From Plantago elongata (Eukaryota; Streptophyta; Magnoliopsida; Lamiales; Plantaginaceae): a DNA stretch of 44,813 nucleotides. The notes beneath the pieces were generated by a model. It made no database searches. It was not told the origin of the DNA and saw only the letters and a list, made by a program, of their open reading frames with translations. The translations under genes and the position numbers were made by a program. Shown piece by piece: positions 34,333 through 44,813 of this stretch. How positions within the stretch are numbered: position 1 is the first letter of the stretch; the number at the start of each line of letters is the position of its first letter. The stretch covers positions 1-44,813 of the forward strand of contig JAYMSP010000645.1 of NCBI GenBank assembly GCA_036897095.1, written 5' to 3'.

Positions 34333-36016
34333 GTAACACATGTTACTTTTATCCTGCTCGTGAACGGGTCGGATAGCTTAGTTGGGCCAAACTTAATTCT
34401 ATAGTAAGAATTCTTATGTTTAAAGTTTTTATAAATGAATTTTTAAATACAAAGTTCACGCGCATTATGCGATTCTAAATAAGAATTATGAACAATATGG
34501 CAACTAGGAGGGTGTGATATACCAAAAAACAAACTAAGGAAATGCGTCACGACGAGCCTAAATCACGAGAATAGTGCACCAGCCACTCTCTTAACAGAAA
34601 TTGCTTCATATAATATGTGGTCCTTACAAGTTGGAAATTATATCTTCACACTTATACAAACCGTTATCTTATGTAAGCTAATTATTATTTTTTATTGATT
34701 TTGAATAATTTAAAATAAATACTCATGAGGTTTTGGTGACATTTTTAATTAGTTTTTTAATTTTATACAAGTGTCTTCCACTTGAAGACAATTATTTGGA
34801 ATATGCGAAAGTTAGTTAGTACACATTAGCGACTTTGCAAGTAGATAACTATGGTTAAACAGATCGCAACTAACACGACTTTATCTTTTGTTGCATTCTC
34901 ATATGTAATTGCCATAGACAATTATTCAAGGTCATCTTTGGAATTTTGTTTATTTCAACTGCATTATGAATTTGGACAACAAAACAAATATATATGGTTC
35001 TTTAATAGGAACACGCGGTCCAAATATTTATATTCCCATACCTTATTTGATCACACATATTCTACTTTTATAGGCATGAGACATATATGTTATACTATAA
35101 AGTGATCATTCGTAAAAATTTCATTGTAAATTTGTAATACATTTTCGGAGATTTTAATTATTTCCATTTTTGCAAATTACAATTTCAAAAGTTACGATTT
35201 TGGTGTTTAGTACGCGTTCCATTGCTGTTGTTTGTAAGTGGTCTCAAATGACTTTGAAATTTGACTGAAATTCAACAAGTTATGAAGCCAAAATTGATTT
35301 TCCCATACCTTATTTGATCTCATGTGGTCTATGTAAGGCATGGAGAGCCAATGAATTTGCACATGTTTTAGAAGTGTGACATTTCATGCACAATTCGATT
35401 GTAATAAAACTACTATAATACTTATAAATTAGCTTATGGTATACTTGGTCTCTTTGTCGTTTGAGTAATATCAGTTGCAACCATCAGATATACATGATGG
35501 ACCTCACATGGAATTCATAGCATGGCCACTTTGGATGTTCTCTTGTGGATGTAATATAGTAACTGCCCCAACATCGGCATTTCATACTTCATGCCGTTTC
35601 AAGGCTAAAACAAAACTATAAAACAATTTCGAAAAAGGAACTCGGATTCTAAACTCGATTAGGTTAAATTGTATATTTTCAAGTTTGAAGAAATAGAATA
35701 TAAATTATCAAAAATATTACATATAAACGGAACTCAAAAATCACCCATGCACCTAACCTAATGATTCCACTCCTACTAGTACAAATTTATTCGTCAATAT
35801 AGCCTAATTCTATTAACTTTAGAAAGGGAAGAAAAAAGTAATTTACATAGTACAATGCATAAATTATTCACTACTCGAGCTTGACTAAAATGATAGGAAC
35901 TTTTTCTGCCAAAGCTCCCACAAGTGCGTGGAATAATAGATGATAGAAATAAACGTCATTTTTATATTATAAAATAAAAAATTAGTTGATTTTGAATTAA
36001 ATATTTCATATTTCAT
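34333..36016. other. AT-rich intergenic DNA with a diverged duplication
   Basis: No gene recognised. An identical 20-base segment occurs at 35033-35052 and 35300-35319, each followed by loosely similar sequence including GGCATG, so the 35.0- and 35.3-kb segments may be diverged copies of one sequence. A short frame at 34851-35105 has no recognisable motif and is probably chance. Confidence 0.4.
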
Positions 36017-36240
36017 TTATATAGGATCATATATTGTAACGATCTGGTACCGTGCGGTCGAGTTCCGAATCTTTGGGCCTGCACGATTACTCATGGACAG
36101 CTTTCGGGGTGATTTGCTGGCTTCATTGTACCAATACAAATCCTTTCCAGCACAATTTGTCCTCAATCGTGTGTGAACTGGAAGAATTTTCATTTGAACA
36201 CCCATTTTAGAATTGCTCCTGAGCCAAGCACACTTAAATC
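36017..36240. other. GC-richer unclassified repeat-like block upstream of the NAC gene
   Basis: About 220 bp clearly richer in GC than the AT-rich DNA on both sides, with a 62-codon open frame on the minus strand that has no motif I know. Its composition suggests an inserted fragment of a dispersed repeat; I cannot assign a family. Confidence 0.3.
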
Positions 36241-36688
36241 TAAAATTTTCGTAGATGGATTCCCGAAAATAAATATAGTAGCGTTCTCACTCCATTTAAG
36301 CTTTATATACCTGAATTGAAATTTTGGGCATTAAATATATAATGTTTCTTTTTCTTTTTCTTTGTATAATTTGAGATGGAGACCCATGTGAATTTAATTT
36401 ACACTATACATGATTCTTTATGTTCAAAATCGATGAGATAGGTGTCTTAAGCCTGAGATAGTACCAATAATATTTATTGAGAATGGACCAAAAAGTCCCT
36501 CTAGGCTCTAGCCGAAATCCTATCACATCATCGATCGATCCCACGTTTATATCTCCCCATAAAACAACTATTTATGGAGTTCTGTTTCTTGCTACACTTT
36601 CTTCTTCTTAACAATCTTTCTGTTACACTTCTATCTTTCTTTCTGTGCCAAATCATTTCACACACTTATATCTCTCTTTATGTATATG

Positions 36689-36696
36689 TATATATA
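36689..36696 (+). promoter_or_regulatory. Putative TATA box of the NAC gene
   Basis: TATATATA followed by CCCC lies 151 bp upstream of the NAC start codon, with pyrimidine-rich sequence around it (CTCTCTTTATG upstream). Other TA-rich words are near, so the precise element is uncertain. Confidence 0.45.
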
Positions 36697-36839
36697 CCCC
36701 TTATATAATTCCTCATCCATCATTTTAATTTGTACCAACTTAAGAAGAAACCTACAACTACAATTTATTCATCAAGGGTTTTAAGGTTTAGGCACACAAC
36801 ACATCTTCAAGTCATTCTATTCATACATATCTCATAAAA

Positions 36840-38112
36840 ATGGAAGTTTTCTCCGACTTCAACGGAGTTGATGAGCCGATGGAACTCCCACCTGGTTTCC
36901 GATTTCATCCTACAGACGAAGAGCTTATAACTCATTACTTATCTCCGAAAGTAGTTGATACAGCTTACACTACCAGAGCCATAGGGGATGTGGACTTGAA
37001 CAAGGTTGAGCCTTGGGATTTGCCATGTGAGTATTTTATTGAACTCTTCAAAACTTTATTTTGCAGTTTGTGCTGTTATCGATCTTTTTGATTAATTCTT
37101 TTTTGATTTTCGAACCACAGGGATGGCGAAAATGGGAGAAAAGGAGTGGTATTTCTTCTGTGTGAGGGATAGGAAGTATCCAACTGGTTTGAGGACTAAT
37201 AGAGCTACTGAGGCTGGATATTGGAAGGCAACTGGAAAGGATAAAGATATTTACCGGGCGAATATCTTGGTTGGGATGAAGAAGACGCTCGTGTTCTATG
37301 GAGGTAGAGCTCCTAGAGGTGAAAAAACTAATTGGGTGATGCATGAGTACAGATTGGAAGGCAATACTTCCATGCATAATCCCCCCAAATCTTCAAAGGT
37401 AAACAAAAACCTCTGTTTCCTCTGTTTTTCCCCTGTTTTCCCCTGTTCATTTAGGTTTTCGTACAAGACCGAATTCATCTCATTCATGATTGATCATTGA
37501 TTTCATTCTGATTCTTATATTTGGTTGAATTTTCAGAATGAATGGGTGATATGTAGAGTATTCAAGAAGAGTTCAGGAGGGAAGAAGGTGCATATATCAG
37601 GCCTATTGAGGGCAAGAAACTGCAATTCGCAGTCTTCGGATTTGCCTCCATTGATGGAATTGTCATCTGATTCTAACCCAGGAAACAACATCGCTGCAAC
37701 CGAAAAATCCAACGTGACCTGCTTCTCCCATGCAACGGAGGATCCACGAGACAAGTTCGTCGAGGAATTCAGCTCATGTTCAGCCAAGAACTACGACATT
37801 CAGCAGTTCCCGTTCGCTTATCCTAAAGATTCCACCCCGAATTCAAGTTATTCGTCTCAGAACATCCCGTATGCAGAGAATTTGGGTTACGGGGACTCTG
37901 TTTCGATTCCAGATCAGTCGATTCTCCGCTTTCTGCTAGAGAACAATGGCAAACAAGTCACTAAAACCGAATTCTCGGAGGATATGATGATGAAAGGCAG
38001 CATGCCTGCTGCCATGTTTAATCAAGAAATGGGATTTAAGCCTTGTGAGGATCAAGATTTCCAGTTCATCTCTTCTGGACCAGTGGATTTGGATTGCCTG
38101 TGGAATTACTGA
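36840..38112 (+). CDS. NAC transcription factor, NAM/ORE1 (NAC100-like) clade
   Basis: A nuclear DNA-binding regulator. Related Arabidopsis proteins (CUC1/2, ORE1/NAC092, NAC100) control organ boundaries, senescence or cell expansion. Three exons in the standard NAC layout: 36840-37026, 37121-37398 and 37537-38112 (TGA), giving 346 residues. All five NAC subdomains are present: [20 protein letters not shown] (from residue 16), [84 protein letters not shown] and [13 protein letters not shown]. The residue after DLPW is Met where Arg or Lys is usual; this falls at the exon 1/2 junction. FYGGRAP replaces the usual FYKGRAP or FYRGRAP. The C-terminal activation region is Ser/Asn-rich, ending DLDCLWNY. 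A miR164 site (37709-37729) supports the clade call. Confidence 0.94.
37709..37729 (+). promoter_or_regulatory. miR164 target site in the NAC coding sequence
   Basis: The sequence ACGTGACCTGCTTCTCC, encoding the core VTCFS, matches the complement of miR164 in its central and seed parts. The first three target bases, one known-variant internal base (GTGACC instead of GTGCCC) and the last base differ. Known NAM-clade targets encode EHVTCFS with nearly the same nucleotides. Regulation by miR164 cleavage is therefore likely. Confidence 0.8.
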
Positions 38113-39081
38113 ATAATTTTAGATAGTTTTACTGATTCTTGAAGAGTGAAGATCAAATGATTATGAGCTGTTAGAAGAAGATTTAGAAATGGGAGGGGGG
38201 TTGAATTAATGAAGTGTAGCAAATTAGTTATTGAGATTTGTGTGTGACAGATGATTTAGATCATAATAGTTATTATGTATTAAAGATTTTTATTAATCGA
38301 ATAATGTAAAGTTTTTCTTTTTATAAACCGTTCATGATCAGTTCCGGATCAAGGTTCCTATTTGATTTTTATCAATCTTTTTAAATATGTTGCAGATTCG
38401 AAGGATAATATATTCAACTTGGTTTAGTTAAGTTTGGTGGAAAATGTTCTTTTCTAGTATGAAATGATGCTATATGAGTATGACAGTGTGAGAGTAATAA
38501 CATAAGGCTCACATCTGTATGTTGTGTTAGGCAACCAACCTATTCGTAGCTCGGAATTGTATGTAAGATCAACAATTCATTTTGACAATTGAAAACGCTA
38601 CTATTTGGAGGCTTGACACATAAGCCCCTTTTCTTGATGTTTATGTTGTTGGAAAGAAAAACAAAATATCAAATTCAAGTGAAAGCAATGAAGTTAGATG
38701 TGAAGTAGGTCTCGAGATGTGGTCAAAAGCTTGTAATCGTACGTATACGATACAATTCGAATTCAAATAGTCTTCTTTTTGCCTAATTGAAAAGATTTCT
38801 TAAACAAAAAGTATTAAGCTGGGTAAGAGAATAGCAAATTACAAATTATGTCTCGATAGTACATGTCTTTCTATTACTATGAAATTAATTCATAAATATA
38901 ATTAAAGTAGTTAATGATGGAATTATCATTATCTTTTGTTGTGAAAGTTGTATCTTTTATATATATTCTTAAGAAAAGAAATTTGTCTATTAAAACTCTT
39001 GAGTGGAAATGGAAAAGAGGTTAGACCCTTTAACCGGTTTGTCAAAAAAAGTCGGGATGACATCAGTCCGACTTTTCTACT
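38113..39081. other. NAC 3' flank and intergenic DNA
   Basis: It holds the NAC 3' UTR (probably to about 38340) and AT-rich spacer with no recognised gene or repeat. Confidence 0.5.
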
Positions 39082-39594
39082 CAAGTTAGTTGGCTAAACA
39101 ACATAAAACACCCTTCAATTATCAGTTACAAGTGTCAAATCCTCTCAATTATCAAAATTGCACCAAATCTCTCCAATTTATACTAAACTCAGCGTGAAAT
39201 CCCCCAGCCGTCAAAGTTAACGGCGCATTTCATGCACGTGACTTTACTGAGTTAGTGTTTCTTATTGTAAAATGACTAAAATGACCCCATTGTAACTTGG
39301 AACAAACTTTCTATTTTCCACACTTATGACTTATTCTTCTTTCATTTATTTTATTTACCTTTCATAAATTTGTTTTGATTTCTTAGAACCGATAGGCATT
39401 AATTTCCATACTCCTAATAAACTCATGATGTCGACTTGCAGTTCCCGATTGATCGTTGCTAGTAATACTACGACTATAATTTTCATTTTTGTCCAAATAA
39501 GAGTAACAGTTGGAAGAAAAAATATCTCAAGTATGCAAATTTTTTCTTTAAAATAACAACGGAAGAACAAGAATATAACAATGTGAACAATTAA

Positions 39595-39749
39595 GGCTCT
39601 GTTCTCGTCAACTTAAAATCACTTCAGTTCAGCTCGGCTTAGTTAAAATTTATACCTTAGTTCAGTTAAGTTCAGTTAAATTCAGTTCAGTTCAGTTAAA
39701 TTCAGTTCAGTTCAGTAAATTTTAAATTTCAGTTGAAGATAATAGAGCC
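39595..39749. mobile_element. Tourist-like MITE, copy 5, best preserved
   Basis: 155 bp. The left end GGCTCTGTTCTCGTCAACT and the right end read in reverse, GGCTCTATTATCTTCAACT, match closely. TAA borders both sides (39592-39594 and 39750-39752), the 3-bp target duplication of PIF/Harbinger elements. The interior is mostly TTCAGTTCAG/TTCAGTTAAA pentamer arrays. Confidence 0.85.
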
Positions 39750-40117
39750 TAAGAATAATAAAACATTTAAGAGTGAGAGAGCTCCAAATTTTTATTACAT
39801 AGCTTCCAGGATCGTCTCATGCGGATGTGATACTTCGACGGTGCAAGGAAATGGTTGTGTTTGGTGATTAGAATCAATTGTGGCAATAAAATTAGATTTT
39901 CTTTTCAGAGCAAGGAAATGCCGGTTGTGTCTGGATAAGACTCTTTGAATGAACTTTCATGAATTGCATATTACTCCCACCATCCTGATTTGGATGTCTT
40001 GTAGGACCGGACACATATTTTTATGCAACCAATTAACTAATGTGGATTTATTGAAACTGAAATAGTGAAGATGAAGGTTGTGGGTCAGGCACAAGTTTTA
40101 ATGCAATTATTTGACCA

Positions 40118-40210
40118 TTTTTTTTGTTTAAACGACAAAGGTGACTCAAATCCCAGACCTATTGATTTGAGTTGAAGCGTCTTAACAAGTTAGTTGTGCT
40201 TTGTTGTCAA
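40118..40210 (-). mobile_element. tRNA-derived SINE, minus strand (inverted pair, left)
   Basis: Same family as 7060-7160: poly-T tail, GGTGACTCAAATCCCAGACC (B-box side), then TTGAAGCGTCTTAACAAGTT (A-box side) and the head TGTGCTTTGTTGT. It lies head to head with the next copy. Confidence 0.7.
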
Positions 40211-40232
40211 GTTAAATTGCTCTCTTTGTTTT

Positions 40233-40315
40233 ACAACGAAGCGCATATTAGTTGGTAAGACGCTTCACATCCAATAAATAGGGGTTCTGGTCATCTTTAC
40301 CGTTTCAAAAAAAAA
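40233..40315 (+). mobile_element. tRNA-derived SINE, plus strand (inverted pair, right)
   Basis: It begins ACAACGAAGCGCATATTAGTTGG, has the A box (AGTTGGTAAGACG) and a B-box-like GGGGTTCTGGTCATC, then CCGTTTC and a poly-A tail. TTGACC plus a T run occurs before the left SINE (40111) and after this one (40316), possibly a target duplication around the pair. Confidence 0.7.
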
Positions 40316-40437
40316 TTGACCCTTTTTTATTATGATATTGGAATGTGTGGTATAAAAAGGACTAAATATGAAAATTAAACAATGAATTTGGAACAACCCA
40401 AAATGAAATACGGAACATCTAAACTGAGATGTAAGGA

Positions 40438-40438
<1 letters not shown>

Positions 40439-40474
<36 letters not shown>
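40439..40474. repeat. (TA)n microsatellite
   Basis: About 36 bases of uninterrupted TA repeat just inside the right arm of the 39.1-40.7 kb element. Confidence 0.95.
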
Positions 40475-40478
<4 letters not shown>

Positions 40479-40671
40479 TTAAGGGTATTTCATTTTTTAC
40501 ATATTACCAATTAACTCTGTTAGGTCCACATTAATGGAATGGTGGTGAGGGTATGTGACGTTAAGTTTAGTATAAATTGAAGGGATTTGGTGTAATTTTA
40601 ATAATTGAGGAAATTCCACACTAATAACTGAGAAATGTAGGGTGTTTCATGTTGTTTACCCAAGTTAGCTT

Positions 40672-43244
40672 GCGGTAAATGTTCACCATATAGTATATGT
40701 GTTATTGTGGATTATTTCATCTAAAGACAATCAAAGTGACAAACTTTCTAAAATCTGGAATCTTGTTATCCGTTATATTGCCTTGCCCATAGTTTGCTTT
40801 GGTCATGCCTGCTCGGTTCTTTATGGGCTAAGTTATGACCTTGGAGTGTGGGATTTTTTATTTCGTACAACTTCTTCCACCGGTCAAAACGTTCTCAAAT
40901 ATTCTTAATATTTGATGATTCGACTTGTGTAAAGCTCGACTCGATCATATGTAATGAAGAATGGGGTCACTTTGGACTATGTGGCATTCATCAATATGCA
41001 ATTGAAATCGTATGGCATTTGTATTACAGTTCGTTCCAGTCGTTTGTGGGTTTGGGTAAAGGACAAAATATCCGTGTCGTCCTTGCAAGCATGAATCTAT
41101 CTTAACTGCGTTTGCTGAAAATGAAACATCTTATCGTCACAAACTCGAATAAATTTCAATCAACGACATCAGTAATCCACAATGCCTTAACTCTAATTTT
41201 ACTTATACATCACCCACTAAAAGCTCAAAAGCTGAGTTTCAGTGGAATCGTTAATTGATTCATGTGGAATTGACTTGTAAAGCCAATTGCTTTGAACATG
41301 GAAGTTCCAGGGCTGATAATTGATCCAGTACCTAATAAAACCGCTCGGGTTTGGAGAATTGGAGTCATCCCGTCTAAAATGTAGACGTTCAATTTAATAT
41401 CGAGAGTCAGAATAATATGGACCCATACATGTTAAAGAAACGAATGCTTTTTGTGCCCGTACTCATAGAAAACATCGATTCTTAACCTCCAACATATTTT
41501 GAATTTCACTGGAACATCTTATTCTGGTCCATTGATTTGGTGGTGACATGATTTCCAATCATCAAGTATTAAATCTGCCTTAAATTGATTTGTATTGGAA
41601 AGTAACAAAGTCTTTTTGGAATTTATGCAAATATATTAACCTAAAAAACGCAATAAATTCGCCGTAAATTAAACATTAATGGAACCTATCACAACTCTCA
41701 AATGCTTTGAGCAGTCGAACACATGGACGTATCATATGAAATCCGAGCAATGGTACGAAACATTTGAAATTTCATTGTACGTGAGGGCGAGCTCATAAAT
41801 CAATACTGCCAATTGGCGGGTACATGCGGACTAGGTTCCGTTACTTGTCAATGTGAACTATTTCTTACCGTCCAATTTTCTTAATTGTTTTAGTACGCAC
41901 ATATATAGAAACTTACGCTTTGTAGTTGTTCGCTTTGTGTTGTTAACGGCTCGAACGTATCTTACAATCACATCCATCTGTACAACGCCTGGACTTTTGA
42001 CACATAGTAGGTTTCCAAGTATGAACAAAACAAAGTCCGCATAATACAGAAGAGGAAATTTGTTGGGAACAAGACTAATTAGTGATAAATTACAGACGAC
42101 GTAGAAGGAAACAACGTGCCTTAATAAGGTTAGTATTTTATCACATTACAACAACCTTAGACTATCAATCAATCAATCAATCCATCCGATTGGGCTGGGT
42201 CCCCACATGCAAATGATCCATGGCCGAAACGTGTCCATATTGGGCCCACGGCCCATATCTCTTATGCCCACTACAGAACACAGCATTGCTGGACCAACTC
42301 ACTCTCAGGATGTTGACGTAGCCGCCATCTCATGCCTACGTGGCACCTCGACTAAATTAAAAAAATGGGAATACAAATATAGCTCTTTGTATTGGCTCTT
42401 TGCTGGTCTCCTAGGTCCTAGTACATTATCATATTACAGTTTATTCGTCCAAAAGACAAGATGATAGGCTTTGCCAGTGATATTATACAATCAGACGATA
42501 AACTTATTTTTCGAGTTCTAACTCGAGGCACAATATATAGTATCGATCTTAATTAACACATATGAACTAATTGAGTGAAATATACACATATATACCTATG
42601 TTAATATTACGGAGTCCAAACGAATGTAATTATTTAAAAGTAATTTGATATATCGACTCGAGTGTGATTCGAATAGTTGGATTGTAGTGGAGGATCAATC
42701 TTTGTATATGGAACGTTAAAGGATCCATCATTGGCTCGTGAAATCATTACAAGTTTACAACCACTTTAACTTAGCCAAGTATTGTAACACAGTCTTGTAA
42801 TAGCTAAACATTCTAGAATTAGTATGTTGACGTGCACCTCCGCATTATGTTAGAAACGTTACCATCCATCACTTTTTTGGTAATCTAGTCTTGATTAAAT
42901 TAAACTTTAGATGTCACTTTGACTCAGTTGTCCATTACGAAAAATACAATGGAGTACATAAAATCACACTATCTCGATTTTCATAATGAGGTAAACATAA
43001 CCATTATTTGCAAGGGTGTCCACATAAACACTCTTACTCAGTAGTGATTTAAAATGCAATAATGAGCTCGAACTAAAAGTAAACGATACCTGCCAGCGAT
43101 ACACGTACAGTTTATTTGTAATTTAAAAGGTCAGATTTTAAACGCATAATAGTACTTCCAGGATTATAGTGTAACTGAATCACATTTCATCTTGGATTGT
43201 ACACGTTTGAATAGTCCGTTGTAAATTATGTAGTATATATTAAT
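40672..43244. other. Intergenic DNA without recognised genes
   Basis: About 2.6 kb. Several short frames exist (for example 40699-40908, 40848-41105 and 42207-42464) but none shows a known motif. The 42.20-42.36 kb part is richer in GC and has TGGGCCCACGGCCCA and TACGTGGCACC, which resemble site II and ABRE-like promoter words, but no gene follows in either direction within the window. Confidence 0.45.
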
Positions 43245-43376
43245 GGACTGTTTGATATACAATCTGAATTGACAAAATCCAATTCAAATGGTCTATTTTG
43301 TATGGTCTGTTTTGTATACAAAACAGGCCATTTAAATTTGATTTTATCAATTTTGATTGTGTAACAAACAATTTCT
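43245..43376. mobile_element. Foldback MITE, copy 1
   Basis: About 130 bp that is nearly one inverted repeat: the left arm (GACTGTTTGATATACAATC onward) pairs with the right arm (reverse TTGTTTGTTACACAATC onward), around a palindromic core TTTTGTATACAAAAC. No coding capacity. The superfamily is unknown. Confidence 0.7.
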
Positions 43377-44192
43377 AAGATTATTGTACAACCATTTTCT
43401 ATGTTCATTGTATCATGATGAATGGGTATGAATAAAACAATTTTCGATTAGGATAAGGATGAAATTCGCTACTAAATCTACAAGTGTCAATGATGGTGTT
43501 GGAGTAACCAAGGATACTTTAGACCAAAGCTAAAGCTTATTGAAGAGCTAATCATTTGAATTCTGAACTAATCTTTAATTACTTGATTAAGCACGTTTGA
43601 TCTCACAAAGTAGAGATAAATGACAACCATCTTCCCAAAAGTGTAATTTACCAAAAAGTGAAAGAGATCATACACACATATTTGACAAATGGTGATTCAT
43701 ATATGCATTGAATAAAACTCTTAACTGAATTCTTTTTTAATTTTATGAATAAAAAGAACGTGCATGGGTACATTGTGGAAGGAATAAATATGTAGTGGTC
43801 AAAATTTGGCTAAGTGTGACGAAGATAGAGTTGTGAATATTTGTTTGTTAGTGGCCAAATTTTGAAGGAAAATAATGCTTTAACAAACACGTGTATGGTA
43901 CTAAATAGTTCCTTGTAAACACAATATTGTTTAATTTCTTGATTTGTTTCTTTACCCATCCATCTCTATCTGTTACTACTGGCTACTATGTACTGTGATG
44001 GAGTATAATTATACAATCATGCATGCATGTGGGAGTTGTGAATTGTTGTGGTACTATGATGTTCTCCTTTCTTTCTATAGATATGTATGTTGATCTGATC
44101 TTGATGTCAATGTGAAAGTCAGTAGTTATTTGTCCAGTTTCAGGGATCCTCATGGAAACAGACCACGTACCTAGATTCGGACACTTCATTTA
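43377..44192. other. AT-rich intergenic DNA
   Basis: About 800 bp between the two foldback copies. No gene, RNA or repeat recognised. Confidence 0.5.
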
Positions 44193-44310
44193 AAGACTGA
44201 TTGATATAGATTTTGAGTGAACTTTTTCAATTGAAATCGAATTTTTTGTATACAAAATGTTCAATTTGAGTGGGGAGATCGCCGCTCAAGCGGTATAACA
44301 AACATGACCT
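44193..44310. mobile_element. Foldback MITE, copy 2 (diverged)
   Basis: It begins GACTGATTGATATAGATTTT, matching the start of the 43.2-kb copy, contains the same palindromic core TTTTGTATACAAAA, and ends in TATAACAAACATGACC, parallel to GTAACAAACA in copy 1. The right part is more diverged. Confidence 0.5.
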
Positions 44311-44813
44311 TAAATTGAATAAGTAAAATGAACGTGTAAGATTTAAATTAATCACGCCTTTCTAAATATTTTACCATTTTGAATTTGATTCTATACATCT
44401 CCACAGCTGCTAGAGTTGTGCAAGTAGCAATTGACAAATCAATTTTACATCAACTGTACTTATCTTACAATTATAAAACTAATTTCCTATATTTAACTTC
44501 CATTTGCCCATTATAATCATCATCTTCCGATGACCTCAGCTCATTCGAATCTACAACACAAAAATATCTAATCAAATTCAACCACATCTCATATTTCAAA
44601 CATTTGCTTAGTAAAGTAATCAATGCTTAAGCAATTAACCCAAGTAAGGGAAATTTTGGCCAAGGAGATATTTGGTCCAATTTTATAGCACAGGCCTGCC
44701 CAATAGATAATATGGGCTTCATATCATACAGGCCCAGAACGAGTGGAAGTCGTGGACTTGGGTATCAGATGAAGATGAACTGAGGAACGGAGCGATTTTT
44801 ATCCCTTCAGGAG
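44311..44813. other. Right-end intergenic DNA, possibly a promoter of an outside gene
   Basis: AT-rich until about 44640. Then 44690-44735 carries GGCCTGCCCA, TATGGGCTT and AGGCCCAG, words resembling TCP-bound site II elements of housekeeping promoters. A gene may begin to the right of the window; none is visible inside it. Confidence 0.3.

Larger units (their letters stand above)
39082..40671. mobile_element. 1.6-kb long-TIR element with nested insertions
   Basis: Inverted arms of about 190-210 bp (39082-39290 and 40480-40671) share long segments, including TAAACAACATRAAACACCC and ATTTATACTAAACT. The core has no protein-coding capacity and contains a Tourist-like MITE (39595-39749), two SINE copies in opposite orientation (40118-40210 and 40233-40315) and a TA microsatellite. 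The arms are clearly diverged, so the element is old. Likely Mutator-like by structure; no target-site duplication was identified. Confidence 0.7.

Noticed and set aside
34851-35105. 84-codon ORF in the TPS-NAC intergenic region
   Set aside because: Composition is that of random AT-rich DNA, with no motif, no splice partner and no promoter context.
26382-38112. A terpene synthase-NAC biosynthetic gene cluster
   Set aside because: The two genes are about 8 kb apart with only MITE-rich DNA between them, and nothing links NAC regulation to this TPS.
40699-41105. Overlapping ORFs right of the long-TIR element as a gene
   Set aside because: Neither frame shows a known domain, and joining them gives no recognisable protein.
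43245-43376. Foldback hairpin as a microRNA gene
   Set aside because: The hairpin is long and almost fully paired, is present in a second diverged copy nearby and matches no known miRNA, so a MITE is the better explanation.

Overview
This is plant nuclear DNA, almost certainly from a core eudicot. Genes are intron-rich with GT-AG introns, intergenic DNA is AT-rich and crowded with small transposons, and the gene families are plant-specific: VEF-type Polycomb, CASP, NAC, TPS-a and DELLA. I cannot fix the family or species from sequence alone.

Layout. (1) 1-10.5 kb, + strand: the 3' part of an EMF2-type Polycomb group gene. Eighteen exons join in frame from the first visible one to the stop; the first exons lie left of the window. 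Its introns hold a Stowaway-type MITE, a tRNA-derived SINE and a possible retroposon tail. (2) 11.6-15.7 kb, +: a complete gene for a four-KH-domain RNA-binding protein (535 aa). (3) About 18.73-18.81 kb, +: a MIR169 precursor hairpin. (4) 19.9-20.7 kb, +: a complete three-exon CASP gene (187 aa). (5) 21.3-24.0 kb: a PPR gene fragment, a probable Copia-type LTR fossil, and a 1.24-kb element with about 225-bp terminal inverted repeats. That element has captured the 5' end of a DELLA (GRAS) gene, as a Pack-MULE does. (6) 24.7-25.8 kb: a second long-TIR element without a captured gene. (7) 26.4-28.9 kb, +: a complete seven-exon sesquiterpene synthase gene (TPS-a, 575 aa). (8) 29-36 kb: AT-rich intergenic DNA with four copies of a Tourist-like MITE family carrying TTCAG-type pentamer arrays. 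(9) 36.8-38.1 kb, +: a complete NAC gene (346 aa) with a miR164 target site. (10) 38.1-44.8 kb: gene-free DNA with a 1.6-kb long-TIR element that contains a fifth Tourist-like MITE, an inverted SINE pair and a (TA)n tract, followed by two copies of a foldback MITE family.

The genes do not form an operon or an obvious pathway cluster. They cover chromatin repression (EMF2), RNA binding (KH), a microRNA, the root endodermal barrier (CASP), terpene metabolism (TPS) and transcription (NAC). Two belong to known small-RNA circuits: miR169 targets NF-YA mRNAs and miR164 targets NAM/ORE1-clade NAC mRNAs. The most unusual object is the DELLA-carrying long-TIR element. Its captured reading frame has one in-frame stop and altered DELLA and VHYNP motifs. 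All exon borders were read by eye from splice signals, reading frame and remembered family sequences; no alignment or database search was run.
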